Below are positions 9,640-20,405 of a stretch of 64,000 nucleotides of DNA, in pieces. The notes beneath the pieces were generated by a model, which was given only the letters and a program-made list of their open reading frames with translations, was not told where the DNA came from and searched no databases. The stretch is from Bartonella tribocorum CIP 105476 (GTDB lineage Bacteria; Pseudomonadota; Alphaproteobacteria; Rhizobiales; Rhizobiaceae): the NCBI RefSeq assembly GCF_000196435.1, contig NC_010161.1, positions 1,857,501-1,921,500 of the forward strand, given 5' to 3'. The position numbers were made by a program, and so were the translations under genes. Each line of letters begins with the position of its first letter. Position 1 is the stretch's first letter.

Positions 9640-10180
9640 TTTTCATTCAGCTTTACGGTTTTCAAAAGCATCTAAAGCAATGCCTTTTAAATCACGAAAA
9701 TTAAGCATTACCTCACGCTTTTGTTTATCGCTTCTTTAATGGAATCACGTCCCTCATACAAAACAGAATACCCCAAACGGAATAGGCTTGGCTTGTATCT
9801 TCACGTGCTTTCTTTAAAGAAACTTTTCTTAAAGTGCTAGAATCCATTTCACACCAGCAAACGTAAATGATATAATGGTCCCCCCATAGCATAATATAAA
9901 ATCTATTGGCCCCCACCATCTCTAGGCTTCATAAAAGAGCAAGCCGATCATCATCACACACTTAGCCTCCAATGTTGCGACAGCCCTTGATATTTGAGAC
10001 GCCTCATAAAAGACATGTCTTTCTTGTATCGTTTTACGCCACGCGACTTTCCCCGCTATCATGTGGAAAAGATATGGTTTTGATTGATTCAATCACAAAA
10101 ACAGACCTGGAATGAGAGAATCTTCACGATATTGAGATCTCTTATTCAACATGTAAACAGTCAATTATTATAAATCAATG
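9640..10180 (-). pseudogene. Decayed phage-type tyrosine integrase, N-terminal part
   Basis: Read on the minus strand this is the same integrase 5' region found elsewhere. The leader (TTATAAATCAATGTG reversed, then GATTCAATCA) comes first, then a broken segment resembling LEAGK..DGAGLLLHKRKDGGAQW. Next is the readable piece LRKVSLKKAREDTSQAYSVW with RDVIPLKK, matching the DUF4102 start of P4-type integrases. Frameshifts and stops interrupt it and the catalytic domain is missing. Confidence 0.65.
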
Positions 10181-10307
10181 TGCTAAACTGGTAGTAAACG
10201 ACTTTTCCATTTTAAAATGAAAGTATTTGCACTACTCAATCCCATAAAATTTAAGAAGAGCGAACGATTATAATGATTACTTATAAATCAAATAATTTAA
10301 CGTAAAC

Positions 10308-10333
10308 AAAAAGACCGAACAATATCCGGTCTT
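10308..10333 (-). terminator. Rho-independent terminator after trhO
   Basis: On the minus strand AAGACCGGA-TATTG-TTCGGTCTT forms a stem-loop followed by a short T run. It lies about 90 bases past the trhO-like stop. Confidence 0.7.
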
Positions 10334-10422
10334 ATAAAACTTTTTCTAAGAGATCAAAAACCTCTTCTCTCTTCAATTTAAGAAAAAAACGCTAAAATTT
10401 AAAGCCCTAGACGACGATATTC

Positions 10423-11352
10423 TTACGTCCCTTGATGAGAATCAATTGCACGTAACTTCAACAATTGGAACTGCCTATGACGCTCACGAAAACGCTCTCT
10501 ATCAGCTTCACTACGTGTGTTATAACAAGCCTCACAGGAAACACCTTCCTCATAATGAGGTGACAATTTGCTTTCAGCATTCAGAGGAGAACGACACGCA
10601 CGACAGAGTTCGCGTCCACATTCTTCAAGACCATGTTGAACAGAAACACGCTCATCAAAAACAAAGCATTCTCCCCACCATAAACTTTCCTCTTTTGGAA
10701 TTTTTTCTAAATATTTTAAAATCCCTCCTTTTAAATGGTACACTTGCTCATAACCAAGTTCACGAACATAAGCTGTTGATTTTTCACACCGAATACCGCC
10801 TGTACAAAACATAGCAATTTTCTTTTTTCTCTTTAAATCAGCTTCATGTTGACGCACCCATTCAGGAAATTCGCGAAATGTTTTAATCTGCGGATCAATC
10901 GCTCCTTGAAAACTCCCAATGGCATATTCATAATCATTCCGTGTATCGATCAAAATTGTCTCTTCATCTTGAATAAGAGCATTCCAATCTTCAGGGTCCA
11001 CATAAGTACCAACAACTTTTAGCGGATCAACCCCTTCAACCCCCATTGTTACAATTTCTTTTTTCAACCGTACTTTCATGCGATGAAAAGGCATTTTTGA
11101 TGCCCATGAATATTTAATCTCCGGTGTTTGAAACGCTGGCTCAGCCGTAATAAAATCCACCAACGCCTCAATCGCTTCACAAGAACCAGCAACAGTTCCA
11201 TTAATTCCCTCTTGTGCTAAAAGCAGGGTCCCTTTGATATCCTTTGCTTGACATAAATCCTGCAAAGGCTTTTGTAATTGACGATAATGCTTCAAATCTG
11301 CAAAGCAATAAAGTGCAGCAACTTTAAAATTCTTTTCCATGTATTTTGCCAT
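10423..11352 (-). CDS. trhO: tRNA uridine 5-oxyacetic acid hydroxylase (rhodanese family)
   Basis: A TrhO/YceA (UPF0176) protein. The family makes 5-hydroxyuridine at tRNA position 34, an oxygen-dependent route to wobble uridine modification. An N-terminal ferredoxin-like domain ([26 protein letters not shown]) precedes a rhodanese domain ([12 protein letters not shown]) with the loop [12 protein letters not shown] that carries the catalytic cysteine. The C-terminal part holds paired cysteines ([20 protein letters not shown]) that may bind metal. The frame opens at a TTG at 11376; ATG codons at 11352 and 11340 are likelier starts, and no strong ribosome site decides between them. It has its own terminator and is divergent from eda. 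Confidence 0.85.
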   Translation of the reverse strand: MAKYMEKNFKVAALYCFADLKHYRQLQKPLQDLCQAKDIKGTLLLAQEGINGTVAGSCEAIEALVDFITAEPAFQTPEIKYSWASKMPFHRMKVRLKKEIVTMGVEGVDPLKVVGTYVDPEDWNALIQDEETILIDTRNDYEYAIGSFQGAIDPQIKTFREFPEWVRQHEADLKRKKKIAMFCTGGIRCEKSTAYVRELGYEQVYHLKGGILKYLEKIPKEESLWWGECFVFDERVSVQHGLEECGRELCRACRSPLNAESKLSPHYEEGVSCEACYNTRSEADRERFRERHRQFQLLKLRAIDSHQGT

Positions 11353-11455
11353 AACGCGCGTTTCATTCAATTTCAAGATCTATTCACGTACTCTTTAACA
11401 TATTGTGCTTAATCAAACGATATAAACAATATCATTTCCAAAAAGAAAGAATATC

Positions 11456-12139
11456 ATGTGTCAAAAAAGAGAAAAGCTTTTATTATATCTCCAAGGACAA
11501 ACTGTGATACCTGTTTTGCTCATTGACAATATACAAAGTGCTATACCCTTAGCACGTGCCCTTGTCAAAGGTGGATTAAAAACAATTGAGATCACCTTGC
11601 GAACACCAAACGCCCTCCAAGCAATTAAGGCAATTACACAAGAAGTCCCTGAAGCAATTGTTGGAGCCGGAACAATTCTCAACACAACACACTACGAACA
11701 AGCTGAACAAGCTGGAGCAAAATTTATTGTAAGCCCCGGATTATCCAATGAAGTAATCAATTGTGCAAAAAATAGTGAAATTCCCCTTCTTCCTGGTGCA
11801 ATGACCCCAAGCGAACTCATGCAAGCATTAGATAAAGGCTATTCATATCTTAAATTTTTCCCAGCTGAAGCCGCTGGAAGCCTTGCCTTCATCCAATCCT
11901 TAGCATCTCCTTTCTCTGAAATCTTCTTTTGCCCTACAGGTGGTATAACACAAAAAAGTTCTATACAATGGCTCCAACTTCCTAATGTCTTTTGCGTTGG
12001 CGGTTCTTGGATAGCGCCTCAACAGCTCATTGCAACAAAGGATTGGGATTCGATTAGTGCATTAGCGCATACTGCATCACAACTTTCCTCTCTCAAAAAA
12101 AGCGCACTCGACAACTTGAAGTTGCGGAAACATTATTAG
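11456..12139 (+). CDS. eda: KDPG/KHG aldolase
   Basis: A 2-keto-3-deoxy-6-phosphogluconate / 4-hydroxy-2-oxoglutarate aldolase. It cleaves KDPG to pyruvate and glyceraldehyde-3-phosphate. The class I aldolase residues are in place: Glu45 in TIEITLRT and the Schiff-base Lys133 in YLKFFPAEAAG. The phosphate loops VGAGTIL, SPGLS and CPTGGI are also present. The last codons (about LRKHY) are made of DNA from a partial duplication of the neighbouring fpr 3' end, so the C-terminal tail has probably been replaced. All catalytic residues lie upstream, so the enzyme may still work. Edd (6-phosphogluconate dehydratase) is not in the window. Confidence 0.88.
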   Translation: MCQKREKLLLYLQGQTVIPVLLIDNIQSAIPLARALVKGGLKTIEITLRTPNALQAIKAITQEVPEAIVGAGTILNTTHYEQAEQAGAKFIVSPGLSNEVINCAKNSEIPLLPGAMTPSELMQALDKGYSYLKFFPAEAAGSLAFIQSLASPFSEIFFCPTGGITQKSSIQWLQLPNVFCVGGSWIAPQQLIATKDWDSISALAHTASQLSSLKKSALDNLKLRKHY

Positions 12140-12480
12140 TCCCTTCAACAAGACCAAAACCTTCACACATCCTTGTGCAATCTTTTAACACCTGCCATGG
12201 AACCACAAATCATCACCCACTCTCCATAGCAATCGTAATACGCCCCATATGCTCGGGGGGGGGCACGAGTCGTCATAGGGTAAAATTTCAACTGTTGTGC
12301 ATATGTCCCAATAAGTGGATCTTGTTGCAAAGAACAAACAAGATCTTTTGCATAAGTCAACTCATTCTTTTCACGTGTTGTTTGAATAAGAATAACTTCT
12401 AAAAATTTCTCATAAGTGTCAGGATCACGAATAAGGCTTGCAAAAGGAGCAATCCTCGTACCGGTTGGAAGAAGATTAGG
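12119..12480 (-). pseudogene. Degraded partial duplicate of the fpr 3' end
   Basis: About 360 bases closely match the 3' half of the intact fpr gene (12541-12952) in the same orientation. The match begins inside the eda stop region (AAGTTGCGG at 12119 and 12541) and ends near 12480. Relative to the intact gene the copy lacks about 50 bases (between the MICGS codons and the CGTATTACGA region). It also carries a run of nine G near 12255 and several point changes. No start codon or N-terminal FAD domain is present, so it cannot make a reductase. Confidence 0.85.
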
Positions 12481-12511
12481 TCAGTTGTTGCAAAAAAACC
12501 AACCCCCACCA

Positions 12512-13351
12512 TCACTCTACAAAAGCACGCTCTACGACATAAGTTGCGGGAGCATTATTGGCCCCTTCAACAAGACCAAAGCTTTCACACATCCTTGCAC
12601 AATCTTTTAACATGGCCATGGAACCACAAATCATCACCCGATCTTCATCAGGATGAATTTTGGGCAGACCGGTTGTTTCAAAAAAGCAGCCACTCTCCAT
12701 AACAGTCGTAATACGTCCCATATGCTCAGAAGATTCACGAGTGGTCATAGGGTAAAATTTCAACTGTTGTGCATATGTCCCAATAAGTGGATCTTGTTGC
12801 AAAGAACAAACAAGATCTTTTGCATAAGTCAACTCATTCTTTTCACGTGTTGTTTGAATAAGAATAACTTCTGAAAATTTCTCATAAGTGTCAGGATCAC
12901 GAATAAGGCTTGCAAAAGGAGCAACTCCTGTACCAGTTGAAAGAAGATAAAGGCGTTTCCCAGGAATAAGAGCATCAAGAACCAGCGTTCCTGTAGATTT
13001 TTTACGCATGAGAACTGTATCACCGATTTTAATTTTTTGCAGATGCTCGGTTAATGGCCCGCCTGGAACTTTTATCGAAAAAAACTCAAGCTGTTCATCC
13101 CAAAAGGGGCTTGCAATCGAATAAGCACGATAAATCGGCTTTTCTGCATTTGGCAAACCAATCATAACAAATTCACCTGAACGAAAACGAAAACTTTCTG
13201 GACGATTCAAGCGAAATTTAAATAACCGATCGGTATAGTGACAAACCTCTTGAACAGTAAGAGCGAATACATTCGCAGGAATCGGAAAATCTGCAACGCT
13301 GCTGATGTTTGACGGAACATTGGTAGCAGACGTATTCATACTCTTCCCCAT
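12512..13351 (-). CDS. fpr: Ferredoxin/flavodoxin-NADP+ reductase
   Basis: An FAD-containing reductase that moves electrons between NADPH and ferredoxin or flavodoxin; it supports iron-sulfur enzymes and oxidative-stress responses. The FAD-binding segment is RAYSIASPFWDEQLEFFS, followed by KVPGGPLTEHL. The NADP domain shows LLSTGTGVAPFASLIRD and VMICGSMAMLKD. The protein ends in VERAFVE, the aromatic-containing tail of bacterial subclass I FNRs. Length is 279 aa from the first ATG. An in-frame ATG four codons later (13339) has GGGGAAG just before it and may be the real start. A truncated copy of its own 3' end lies directly downstream. Confidence 0.9.
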   Translation of the reverse strand: MGKSMNTSATNVPSNISSVADFPIPANVFALTVQEVCHYTDRLFKFRLNRPESFRFRSGEFVMIGLPNAEKPIYRAYSIASPFWDEQLEFFSIKVPGGPLTEHLQKIKIGDTVLMRKKSTGTLVLDALIPGKRLYLLSTGTGVAPFASLIRDPDTYEKFSEVILIQTTREKNELTYAKDLVCSLQQDPLIGTYAQQLKFYPMTTRESSEHMGRITTVMESGCFFETTGLPKIHPDEDRVMICGSMAMLKDCARMCESFGLVEGANNAPATYVVERAFVE

Positions 13352-14436
13352 ATCTTTATTGAACGTTAAATTTAGAATCCCTAATGTGGTATAGTCCTTG
13401 TATAATCATCTGCCAACAATTTTCTTAAATCAAAAGCCTTAAGATTAACACCTTTGTGTCAAATTTAATCCAATGAGAAAAATACGAATACACCTCAACC
13501 CCAAAGAAAAATAAAAACATTGGATATTAAACAATCACCACACTCTTTTCTGCTTTAACACATAATGCAATATGAGACATTATAATGCGACAGCACTCTT
13601 TCTCTTTGCAAAAATTATAACCGAAAACCTTAAAATTAAGAGAGAAAAAACTTCTGTGGATTGAACGACAAGCGCACAACTCCCCAACAAAATTTCCAGC
13701 ATTACATCTATTTGTTTTCCTTACTAACCTTTTCTCACAATGTTCTTTCAGTCAATAAATGAGTCTAATGCTCTCTATGATCGATAAAATTAATTTCAAT
13801 GAGAACCAACCAAAAGATAGAAAGCCAATATTGAATACCCAATCCATCTTGAAAACAAATAATATCCAAATCCACGGCTTTTAATGGATCAGCAAGTGTT
13901 TACATACTCTTTACCCATTTGATAAAAATAACTTTAAGTGCATGAGATAACGCTCCAAATTGCACATACGAGTGATCGCTCACCTCCGTGGAAAAAGGCT
14001 TGTAAGCCATTGCTTATAATTTATTACTTGAGAGTAGACAATTTATCATTTTGCATTCTCTTGCAATAAATAAGCCATGTCTGTTTATGAGCCCTCCCAC
14101 AATAACAGCATGATATTGCGCTCTTCAAAAGAATACAATAAATTATGCTTTATTTTTTTAATATGCCTTAACAAGAGAAAATAAGTAAAAATCAAAAGTC
14201 TATGTTTCACAAGTTATCAGAAAATACCGTGTTGCTAACAACACAAATAAAACTAAAATATCTCTTAGATCCAAAGTACCATTTTAGATAAAAAATGGCT
14301 TTCATGGTACATAATTCAGTATGAGAAGCTTATGATTTTGACCGCAGCAAACAGTATCTTTTCCTATATCATAAGAAACCTCTGTGAAATAACTAAAGAA
14401 AAAAGCCATACTCACGAACCAAGATAAGATTTTAAA
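13352..14436. other. Spacer between fpr and alr
   Basis: About 1.1 kb between divergent fpr and alr. No open frame with a ribosome site or known domain was seen. It must contain both promoters, but none stands out clearly. Confidence 0.5.
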
Positions 14437-15552
14437 ATGAACAAATCCGTTAATGATGAAATAAAGACATCACTCTATACAGCTGTAGCCACCATTGATG
14501 TCAGTGCCATTGTTGCCAATTATATCACTTTAGCCAAACGTGTAGCGCCAACAGAATGTTCAGCCGTTGTAAAAGCAAATGCCTATGGGCTAGGAGCGCA
14601 CAAAATTGCTCCGGCCCTTTATCAAGCGGGGTGTCGTACTTTTTTTGTCGCCCAAATCAGAGAAGCATTGCACTTAAAAAGCATTTTACCATCCAATGTC
14701 ATGATTGCTCTTCTTAACGGGCTTCCACACTTAGCAGAAGAGTTTGTTGCACAGTCTGGTATTGTGCCTGTTCTGAACTCTTGGAATGCCATTGAAAATT
14801 GGCAAAAAATTTGTCAAAAAAAAGATAAAAAATTTCCCGCAATTGTTCAAATCGATACCCATATGAATCGATTGGGACTTGATCAAAAAGAATTACAAAA
14901 ACTCATCAAACGCCCTACAATTTTTGAAAACGCAAACATAAAATATATTCTCAGTCACCTTGCTAACGGAGAAGATAATACCCACCCATCAAATGATGCC
15001 CAATTAACCTCTTTCAAAACAATCCTTGCGCAACTGCCGCCTTGTAGAGCTTCCTTTGCCAATTCTGGAGGTATTTTTTTAGGCTCGGATTTTTATTTTG
15101 ATCTTGTTCGCCCCGGTATTGCACTGTACGGAAGCGACCCTTCAGGAAAACACGCATCCCTTCTAAAACCTGTTTTAAGACTTGAAGCCCAAGTTCTTCA
15201 AAACCGTGTTGTTGATATAGGCACACCTGTTGGTTATGGAGAAACTTTTATTACCAGCAGACCAAGCACTCTTGCAACCATTTCTATTGGCTATGCAGAT
15301 GGTTGGCTGCGTGCTCTTTCGAATAAGGGAACCGTTTATTTCAATGGATATAAACTTCCCATGGTTGGGCGCGTTTCTATGGATTCTATTATTGTAGATA
15401 CAACCGATCTTGATCAAAAACCTCAAACAGGTGACTGGATTGAACTCATTGGACCCCATCAAACACTTGAAAAGGTGGCTACAGACGCCAACACCCTTCC
15501 CAATGAAATTCTAACATCTCTTGGATCACGCTATAGATACATTTACACATGA
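14437..15552 (+). CDS. alr: Alanine racemase
   Basis: A PLP enzyme interconverting L- and D-alanine, providing D-alanine for peptidoglycan. The PLP lysine is Lys46 in VVKANAYGLGAHK. The second catalytic region (ATISIGYADGWLRALSN) carries the tyrosine base, and VGRVSMDSIIVD is the usual C-terminal motif. Length 371 aa is normal. It stands alone between a spacer and a decayed integrase; no operon partner is visible. The start ATG is preceded by AT-rich sequence with no strong ribosome site. Confidence 0.93.
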   Translation: MNKSVNDEIKTSLYTAVATIDVSAIVANYITLAKRVAPTECSAVVKANAYGLGAHKIAPALYQAGCRTFFVAQIREALHLKSILPSNVMIALLNGLPHLAEEFVAQSGIVPVLNSWNAIENWQKICQKKDKKFPAIVQIDTHMNRLGLDQKELQKLIKRPTIFENANIKYILSHLANGEDNTHPSNDAQLTSFKTILAQLPPCRASFANSGGIFLGSDFYFDLVRPGIALYGSDPSGKHASLLKPVLRLEAQVLQNRVVDIGTPVGYGETFITSRPSTLATISIGYADGWLRALSNKGTVYFNGYKLPMVGRVSMDSIIVDTTDLDQKPQTGDWIELIGPHQTLEKVATDANTLPNEILTSLGSRYRYIYT

Positions 15553-15869
15553 AAGACTTTTTAAACAAATAAACTGATAAAAATCATTATCTTAAAAAAT
15601 CAGAAAGCTTTACCGAAAGATTTTACAACAATTAATCGCATAAAATGATCATGAGACACCGCATATTCACAAGTTCCCCCAATAGACAAGTTGATAGGCT
15701 ATTTTATAAAAGTGGACTTCACCCAAAACACAAAAATTAAACCTCTTTTTCACATAAATTAACGGAAAAGAATTCATTGCCAAGTTTTTAAAATGAATGC
15801 CCAATTTGGTCAAAATATTCATTCTCTACATATGGAACAAAACAGCCAATCTCGTAAGTTTCTCTCGTT

Positions 15870-17000
15870 TTTAGCCTTTTTCCCTCGTTCATCGTGAAGC
15901 AATCAAAGTTATTTGCTTGCATGCCGTAAACTAGACTGTATAAAAATCGTTTAATAAGGAAATAAATACTTCTTATAAATCATCCCAAATCCCAAGGGTT
16001 TTATACCATTAAGCACTCTCGCGAAGTGTGTGAAAGCAGTATATGATGATGCCGGATTACGCCTTCACAAGCATAAAGATGGGATACCCAATAGATTTGT
16101 ACGATATACCCTTCACGAACCGCCGTCGCAAAATAAGATTGGAAGCGAAAGGTCTCTTTAAAACAAAGTGGATTAACAACCCAAATATATTCTGTTTGGG
16201 GCATTCTATTTTACATGAGGGTCGTGACCTCATTAAAGAACACAATAAACAAAAGCATGAGGCAATGTGGAAGCTCCATTATTAAAAAACATTATTTTAG
16301 ATGCTTTTGAAATCTGTAAAGCTAAATTAAAAGGAGATGACGAACTGGAGATTGATTTTTACCTTTACAGCTTTTACATTTTTCCAAAATGAAATTGTCT
16401 TCTAGTTTTAAAGATTACGCCAACAGAGAGACGCAATCCCCTCGCCCTCATCTGGCATAAAAAAGCTGGAACTTGCTCATAAAGCTCTTTTTCTCTTCAA
16501 TCTCTGGCTCAAATATGCTGCTGTGTTAGATTTGGATGTGGATTGATAGGCAACAGCTAAAGCATACGCACTCTCAGGAAAATAATGCCATAAAGTCAAA
16601 AAATAACCTGCAATGAACTGGAAAGATATCCCGTTGTTTTACAAGAGGCTCTGTAAAAAGCAACCATGATAGCATTTGGCTTTGCGTTTACCTATTCTTA
16701 CAGGGTTTCGTACATATTTTTGCGTCATATTCATAAAGAGCAGATTGAAGAGAAATATTGAGACAATTCTTGGCTCGAAATCTTAGCTCGAAAATATGAA
16801 AGACTGACGAGATGCGACAACAGGATTTCGCCTGCCTTTCTTATCAAAAGCACTCAAATTGATTTTATTCTTTCTGCAATGGGTCATGTGGGCTCCTTGG
16901 TAAGAGTAGTATCACAACCAACGCAATAAACTGGCCCCTGTCCCCATAAGTTTCGCTTTCGTTTATGTGGATTGTCTGACTAGAAACAACTGATGTGCCT
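15870..17000 (+). pseudogene. Decayed phage-type tyrosine integrase (longest relic)
   Basis: The most complete of the integrase relics. After a worn leader (AATCAAAG...TTTGCTTGCATG), pieces in shifting frames read DDAGLRLHKHKDG and then LHEGRDLIKEHNKQKHEAM, as in the family's N-terminus. Further on come WHKKAGTC and LWLKYAAVLDLDVD followed by a stop, PAMNWKDIP, HLALRLPILTG and, after more stops, ENMKD..RDATTGFRLPFLSKAL. These follow the order of a P4-type integrase from DUF4102 into the catalytic domain. Multiple stops and frameshifts mean it is dead. The region 3' of about 17000 is not recognisable. Confidence 0.8.
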
Positions 17001-17168
17001 CATCACTAAAACTAAATCATACGATAAAAGACAAAGGAGAGCATAGCTATCGCCTATATACCACAGCTTTTTTATCAACTTTTTCGATTTTGCTCATGTT
17101 ATAAAAATAAGGGAAAATTCTAGAAAACAGATAAATAGCGCTAGAGTAACATGATCAATAAGTACAAA

Positions 17169-17197
17169 ACCCACACAAAATGTGTGGGCTTTTTTTA
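17169..17197. terminator. Bidirectional terminator hairpin after gcvP
   Basis: ACCCACACA-AAA-TGTGTGGG is followed by CTTTTTTT on the plus strand. On the minus strand the same stem is followed by TTTTG, about 40 bases past the gcvP stop. It can end the glycine cleavage transcript, and in the other direction anything reading out of the dead integrase. Confidence 0.75.
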
Positions 17198-17229
17198 CGC
17201 AAATAAACAAATTGAATATATATTTTTAT

Positions 17230-20034
17230 TTAATAGCTATTCCCCAATGGTGGACACGAACAAATAAGCATTCTGTCTCCTGCAACATTATCAATACGTG
17301 ATACAGGAGGCCAATATTTATTGGCTGGATCAAGGGAGCTATTGGGAAAAGCAGCTTCTTGTCGCGAATAGGGTCGCGCCCAAGCATCATCTAAAGTATC
17401 TGCGACTGTATGAGGGGCATTCACCAATGGATTATTGTCTTTTGGCCAAACCCCGTTCCCAACCTTTTTGGCTTCTTCAGCAATAGAGAGTAATGCATCA
17501 CAAAGTCGATCAATCTCTGCTTTTGGTTCTGATTCCGTTGGCTCAATCATCAAAGTTCCCGGAACAGGAAACGACATTGTTGGCGCATGGAATCCATAAT
17601 CAATGAGACGTTTTGCAATATCATCAACACTCACCCCATACTGATCTTTCAACACACGTGTATCCACAATACATTCATGAGCAACACGTCCATGTTTGCC
17701 TCGATAAAGAATAGAATAAGCCGATGAAAGACGTGCAGCAATATAATTAGCATTTAAAATGGCTATTTGTGTTGCATACTTTAAGCCATCAGCACCCATC
17801 ATTCGAATATACATCCACGTAATTGCGAGAATAGAGGCACTTCCATAAGGAGCAGCCGACACCGCATGGGTTGTGCCATCTTGTTCATGCCCTGGTAAAA
17901 AGGACGTAAGATGCGCTGCAACGCCAATTGGCCCCATACCAGGACCACCCCCTCCATGAGGAATAGCAAATGTTTTATGAAGATTCATATGACAAACATC
18001 AGCACCAATATCGGCGGGACGCGCAAGCCCCACAAGTGCATTGAGATTAGCACCATCAAAATAAACTTGTCCGCCATTTTCATGAATAATAGAACAAATC
18101 TCCTTAATGCTTTCCTCATAAACACCATGGGTTGAAGGATAAGTAATCATGAGAGCAGCCAATTTATCCTTATGCAATTGCGCTTTCATTTTGAGATCAT
18201 CCACATCAACATCGCCATCGCTTAAACATTTTACGACAACGACTTCCATTCCTGCCATATGCGCCGAAGCTGGATTGGTACCGTGTGCAGACGCTGGAAT
18301 AAGACAAACTGTCCGTTGATGTTCACCCCGTGAGTGGTAATAGCGTCGGATAGCCAAAAGCCCCGCATATTCACCTTGAGCACCAGAATTTGGTTGAAAA
18401 GAGACTTGCGCAAATCCTGTAATTTCACACAACCACGCATTTAATTGATTGATCATCTCCAAATAACCCGCCGCATCCTCTTGTGAAACAAACGGGTGTA
18501 TATTGGCCATGCTCGCCCAACTCACAGGCATCAATTCAGCCGCTGCATTAAGCTTCATGGTACAAGAACCAAGAGGGATCATCGCCCGATCCAGCGCCAA
18601 ATCTTTGTCTGCCAAACGACGCAAAAAGCGCATCATATCTGTCTCTGAATGAACCGCATGAAAAAAGGGCTGAGAAAGAAAAGCAGCATCCCGTTCTTTG
18701 CCAAAGAGTCGTGGAGAAACCTGATCAACCAGTTGTGCCCCCAAAAGCTTTGCTAAAGCACAAGCATCTTCTTCTGTCGACAATTCATCAAAATTGATTG
18801 CAATGGTGTCATCATCAAAAATACGAACAAGGCGTCCATTCATCTTGGCTTGACGCGCAATCTCTTGCGCTTTTCCCTTTACAACCACGCTGACACAATC
18901 AAAAAAAGACTCTGCTTCACAAGAAACACCTGCCGCCTCTAAACCAGCAACAAAACGACATGTTAAATGATGAATCCGCTGCGCAATTTCTTGTAAACCC
19001 TTTGGCCCATGCCAAACCGCATAAGCGGTTGCCATATTAGCCAACAAAGCCTGCGCTGTACAAATATTTGAGGTCGCTTTATCGCGCCGAATATGTTGTT
19101 CACGTGTTTGCAAAGCTAAACGAAAACCAACACGCCCTTCTGTATCCACAGATTGACCAACAATACGCCCTGGAATAAGACGCGTGAGTGCCTCACTAAC
19201 CGCAAGGTAACCAGCATGCGGACCACCAAACCCCATTGGGACGCCATAACGCTGCATAGAACCAACAACAATATCCGCCCCCCATTTTGCCGGTGCTTCC
19301 ATAAGAGTAAGCGCTAAAGGATCAGCCACAACAATAACCAGTGCTCCGTTTGACTTTGCTTCTTTTATGATCTCACTGTAATCATGAAAAGAACCTTTTG
19401 TATCGGGCCAAGAGAGAACAATTGCCGCTGTATCAGAACAAATTTCCCTCTCACGGCTAATTCGAATGCCTTGTGTTTCAGCACGCGTTTGCACAACACT
19501 CAAAGTCTGAGGATGCAAAAGACTCTGGAGAGAAATTTTTGTTTTTTTCTCACGGAAAAAGCGAAAAGCAAGAGCATTGGCTTCCGCTAAAGCGGTTGCT
19601 TCATCAAGAAGGGAAGCAGCAGCAACAGGCAAACCTGTTAGTTCACTAATCAAAGTCTGAAAATAAAACAGAAGCTCTAAACGACCTTGACTAATTTCTG
19701 CTTGATAAGGCGTATAAGCGGTATACCAAGCTGGATTTTCAAACAGATTTCGTAAAATAACCGGAGGCACATAAGTTCCATGATATCCTTGCCCAATAAA
19801 ACTTTTATGCACACAATTACGCTCCATCATTTTGGAGAGTTCTTCTAAGGCTTGGTTTTCACTTGCAGCCTTGGGAAGGTTTAGTGAACGTCCCAAATGG
19901 ATAGAGCTTGGAACCGCTTGAGAAATGAGAGTGTCAACACAATCAAGCTCTAAAACATCAAGCATTTTTTGTGTTTCATCAGGACGAGGCCCAATATGTC
20001 GAGAAGAAAAAGAACGCTCGATCATCACACTCAT
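17230..20034 (-). CDS. gcvP: Glycine dehydrogenase (decarboxylating), P-protein
   Basis: The PLP-dependent P-protein of the glycine cleavage system. It decarboxylates glycine and passes the aminomethyl group to lipoyl-GcvH. It is the single-chain form (934 aa) with both halves. The N-terminal half starts at [10 protein letters not shown] and includes [19 protein letters not shown]. The C-terminal half has the PLP lysine in [19 protein letters not shown] and the conserved [11 protein letters not shown]. The start ATG overlaps the gcvH stop by ATGA, so the two are translationally coupled. It is the last gene of gcvT-gcvH-gcvP, behind the glycine riboswitch, with a terminator hairpin downstream. 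Confidence 0.96.
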   Translation of the reverse strand: MSVMIERSFSSRHIGPRPDETQKMLDVLELDCVDTLISQAVPSSIHLGRSLNLPKAASENQALEELSKMMERNCVHKSFIGQGYHGTYVPPVILRNLFENPAWYTAYTPYQAEISQGRLELLFYFQTLISELTGLPVAAASLLDEATALAEANALAFRFFREKKTKISLQSLLHPQTLSVVQTRAETQGIRISREREICSDTAAIVLSWPDTKGSFHDYSEIIKEAKSNGALVIVVADPLALTLMEAPAKWGADIVVGSMQRYGVPMGFGGPHAGYLAVSEALTRLIPGRIVGQSVDTEGRVGFRLALQTREQHIRRDKATSNICTAQALLANMATAYAVWHGPKGLQEIAQRIHHLTCRFVAGLEAAGVSCEAESFFDCVSVVVKGKAQEIARQAKMNGRLVRIFDDDTIAINFDELSTEEDACALAKLLGAQLVDQVSPRLFGKERDAAFLSQPFFHAVHSETDMMRFLRRLADKDLALDRAMIPLGSCTMKLNAAAELMPVSWASMANIHPFVSQEDAAGYLEMINQLNAWLCEITGFAQVSFQPNSGAQGEYAGLLAIRRYYHSRGEHQRTVCLIPASAHGTNPASAHMAGMEVVVVKCLSDGDVDVDDLKMKAQLHKDKLAALMITYPSTHGVYEESIKEICSIIHENGGQVYFDGANLNALVGLARPADIGADVCHMNLHKTFAIPHGGGGPGMGPIGVAAHLTSFLPGHEQDGTTHAVSAAPYGSASILAITWMYIRMMGADGLKYATQIAILNANYIAARLSSAYSILYRGKHGRVAHECIVDTRVLKDQYGVSVDDIAKRLIDYGFHAPTMSFPVPGTLMIEPTESEPKAEIDRLCDALLSIAEEAKKVGNGVWPKDNNPLVNAPHTVADTLDDAWARPYSRQEAAFPNSSLDPANKYWPPVSRIDNVAGDRMLICSCPPLGNSY

Positions 20035-20399
20035 CCAATCAAAGCCTTATAAGCATCTTCATCCAACAACTCTTCCAGTTGTGTTTCATCCTGCAATGTC
20101 ATTTTCCATAACCAGCCTTCTGTTTCGGCTTTTTGGTTTACCAGTTCAGGATTATCAGTGAGTGCCTCATTGATTTCGACCACTTCACCATCAAGAGGAG
20201 AATAAACATCTGAAGCTGCTTTAACGGATTCCACAACAGCCGCCGCCTCCCCTTTGGAAAGTTTTGTCCCACTTTGTGGTAAATCAACAAAAACCAAATC
20301 GCCTAATTGCTCTTGCGCATAATGTGTAACCCCAACAGTCACCATTTGTCCGTCAACGCTAAGCCATTCGTGGTCTTGTGTAAAATAAGTTTTAGACAT
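20031..20399 (-). CDS. gcvH: Glycine cleavage system H protein
   Basis: The small lipoyl carrier that shuttles the aminomethyl intermediate between GcvP, GcvT and the lipoamide dehydrogenase. The lipoylated lysine is Lys60 in [14 protein letters not shown]. Flanking motifs HEWL near the start and [10 protein letters not shown] after the lysine are typical. At 122 aa it is the usual size. It starts 6 bases after the gcvT stop and overlaps gcvP by four bases. Confidence 0.96.
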   Translation of the reverse strand: MSKTYFTQDHEWLSVDGQMVTVGVTHYAQEQLGDLVFVDLPQSGTKLSKGEAAAVVESVKAASDVYSPLDGEVVEINEALTDNPELVNQKAETEGWLWKMTLQDETQLEELLDEDAYKALIG

Positions 20400-20405
20400 A
20401 AAAAA

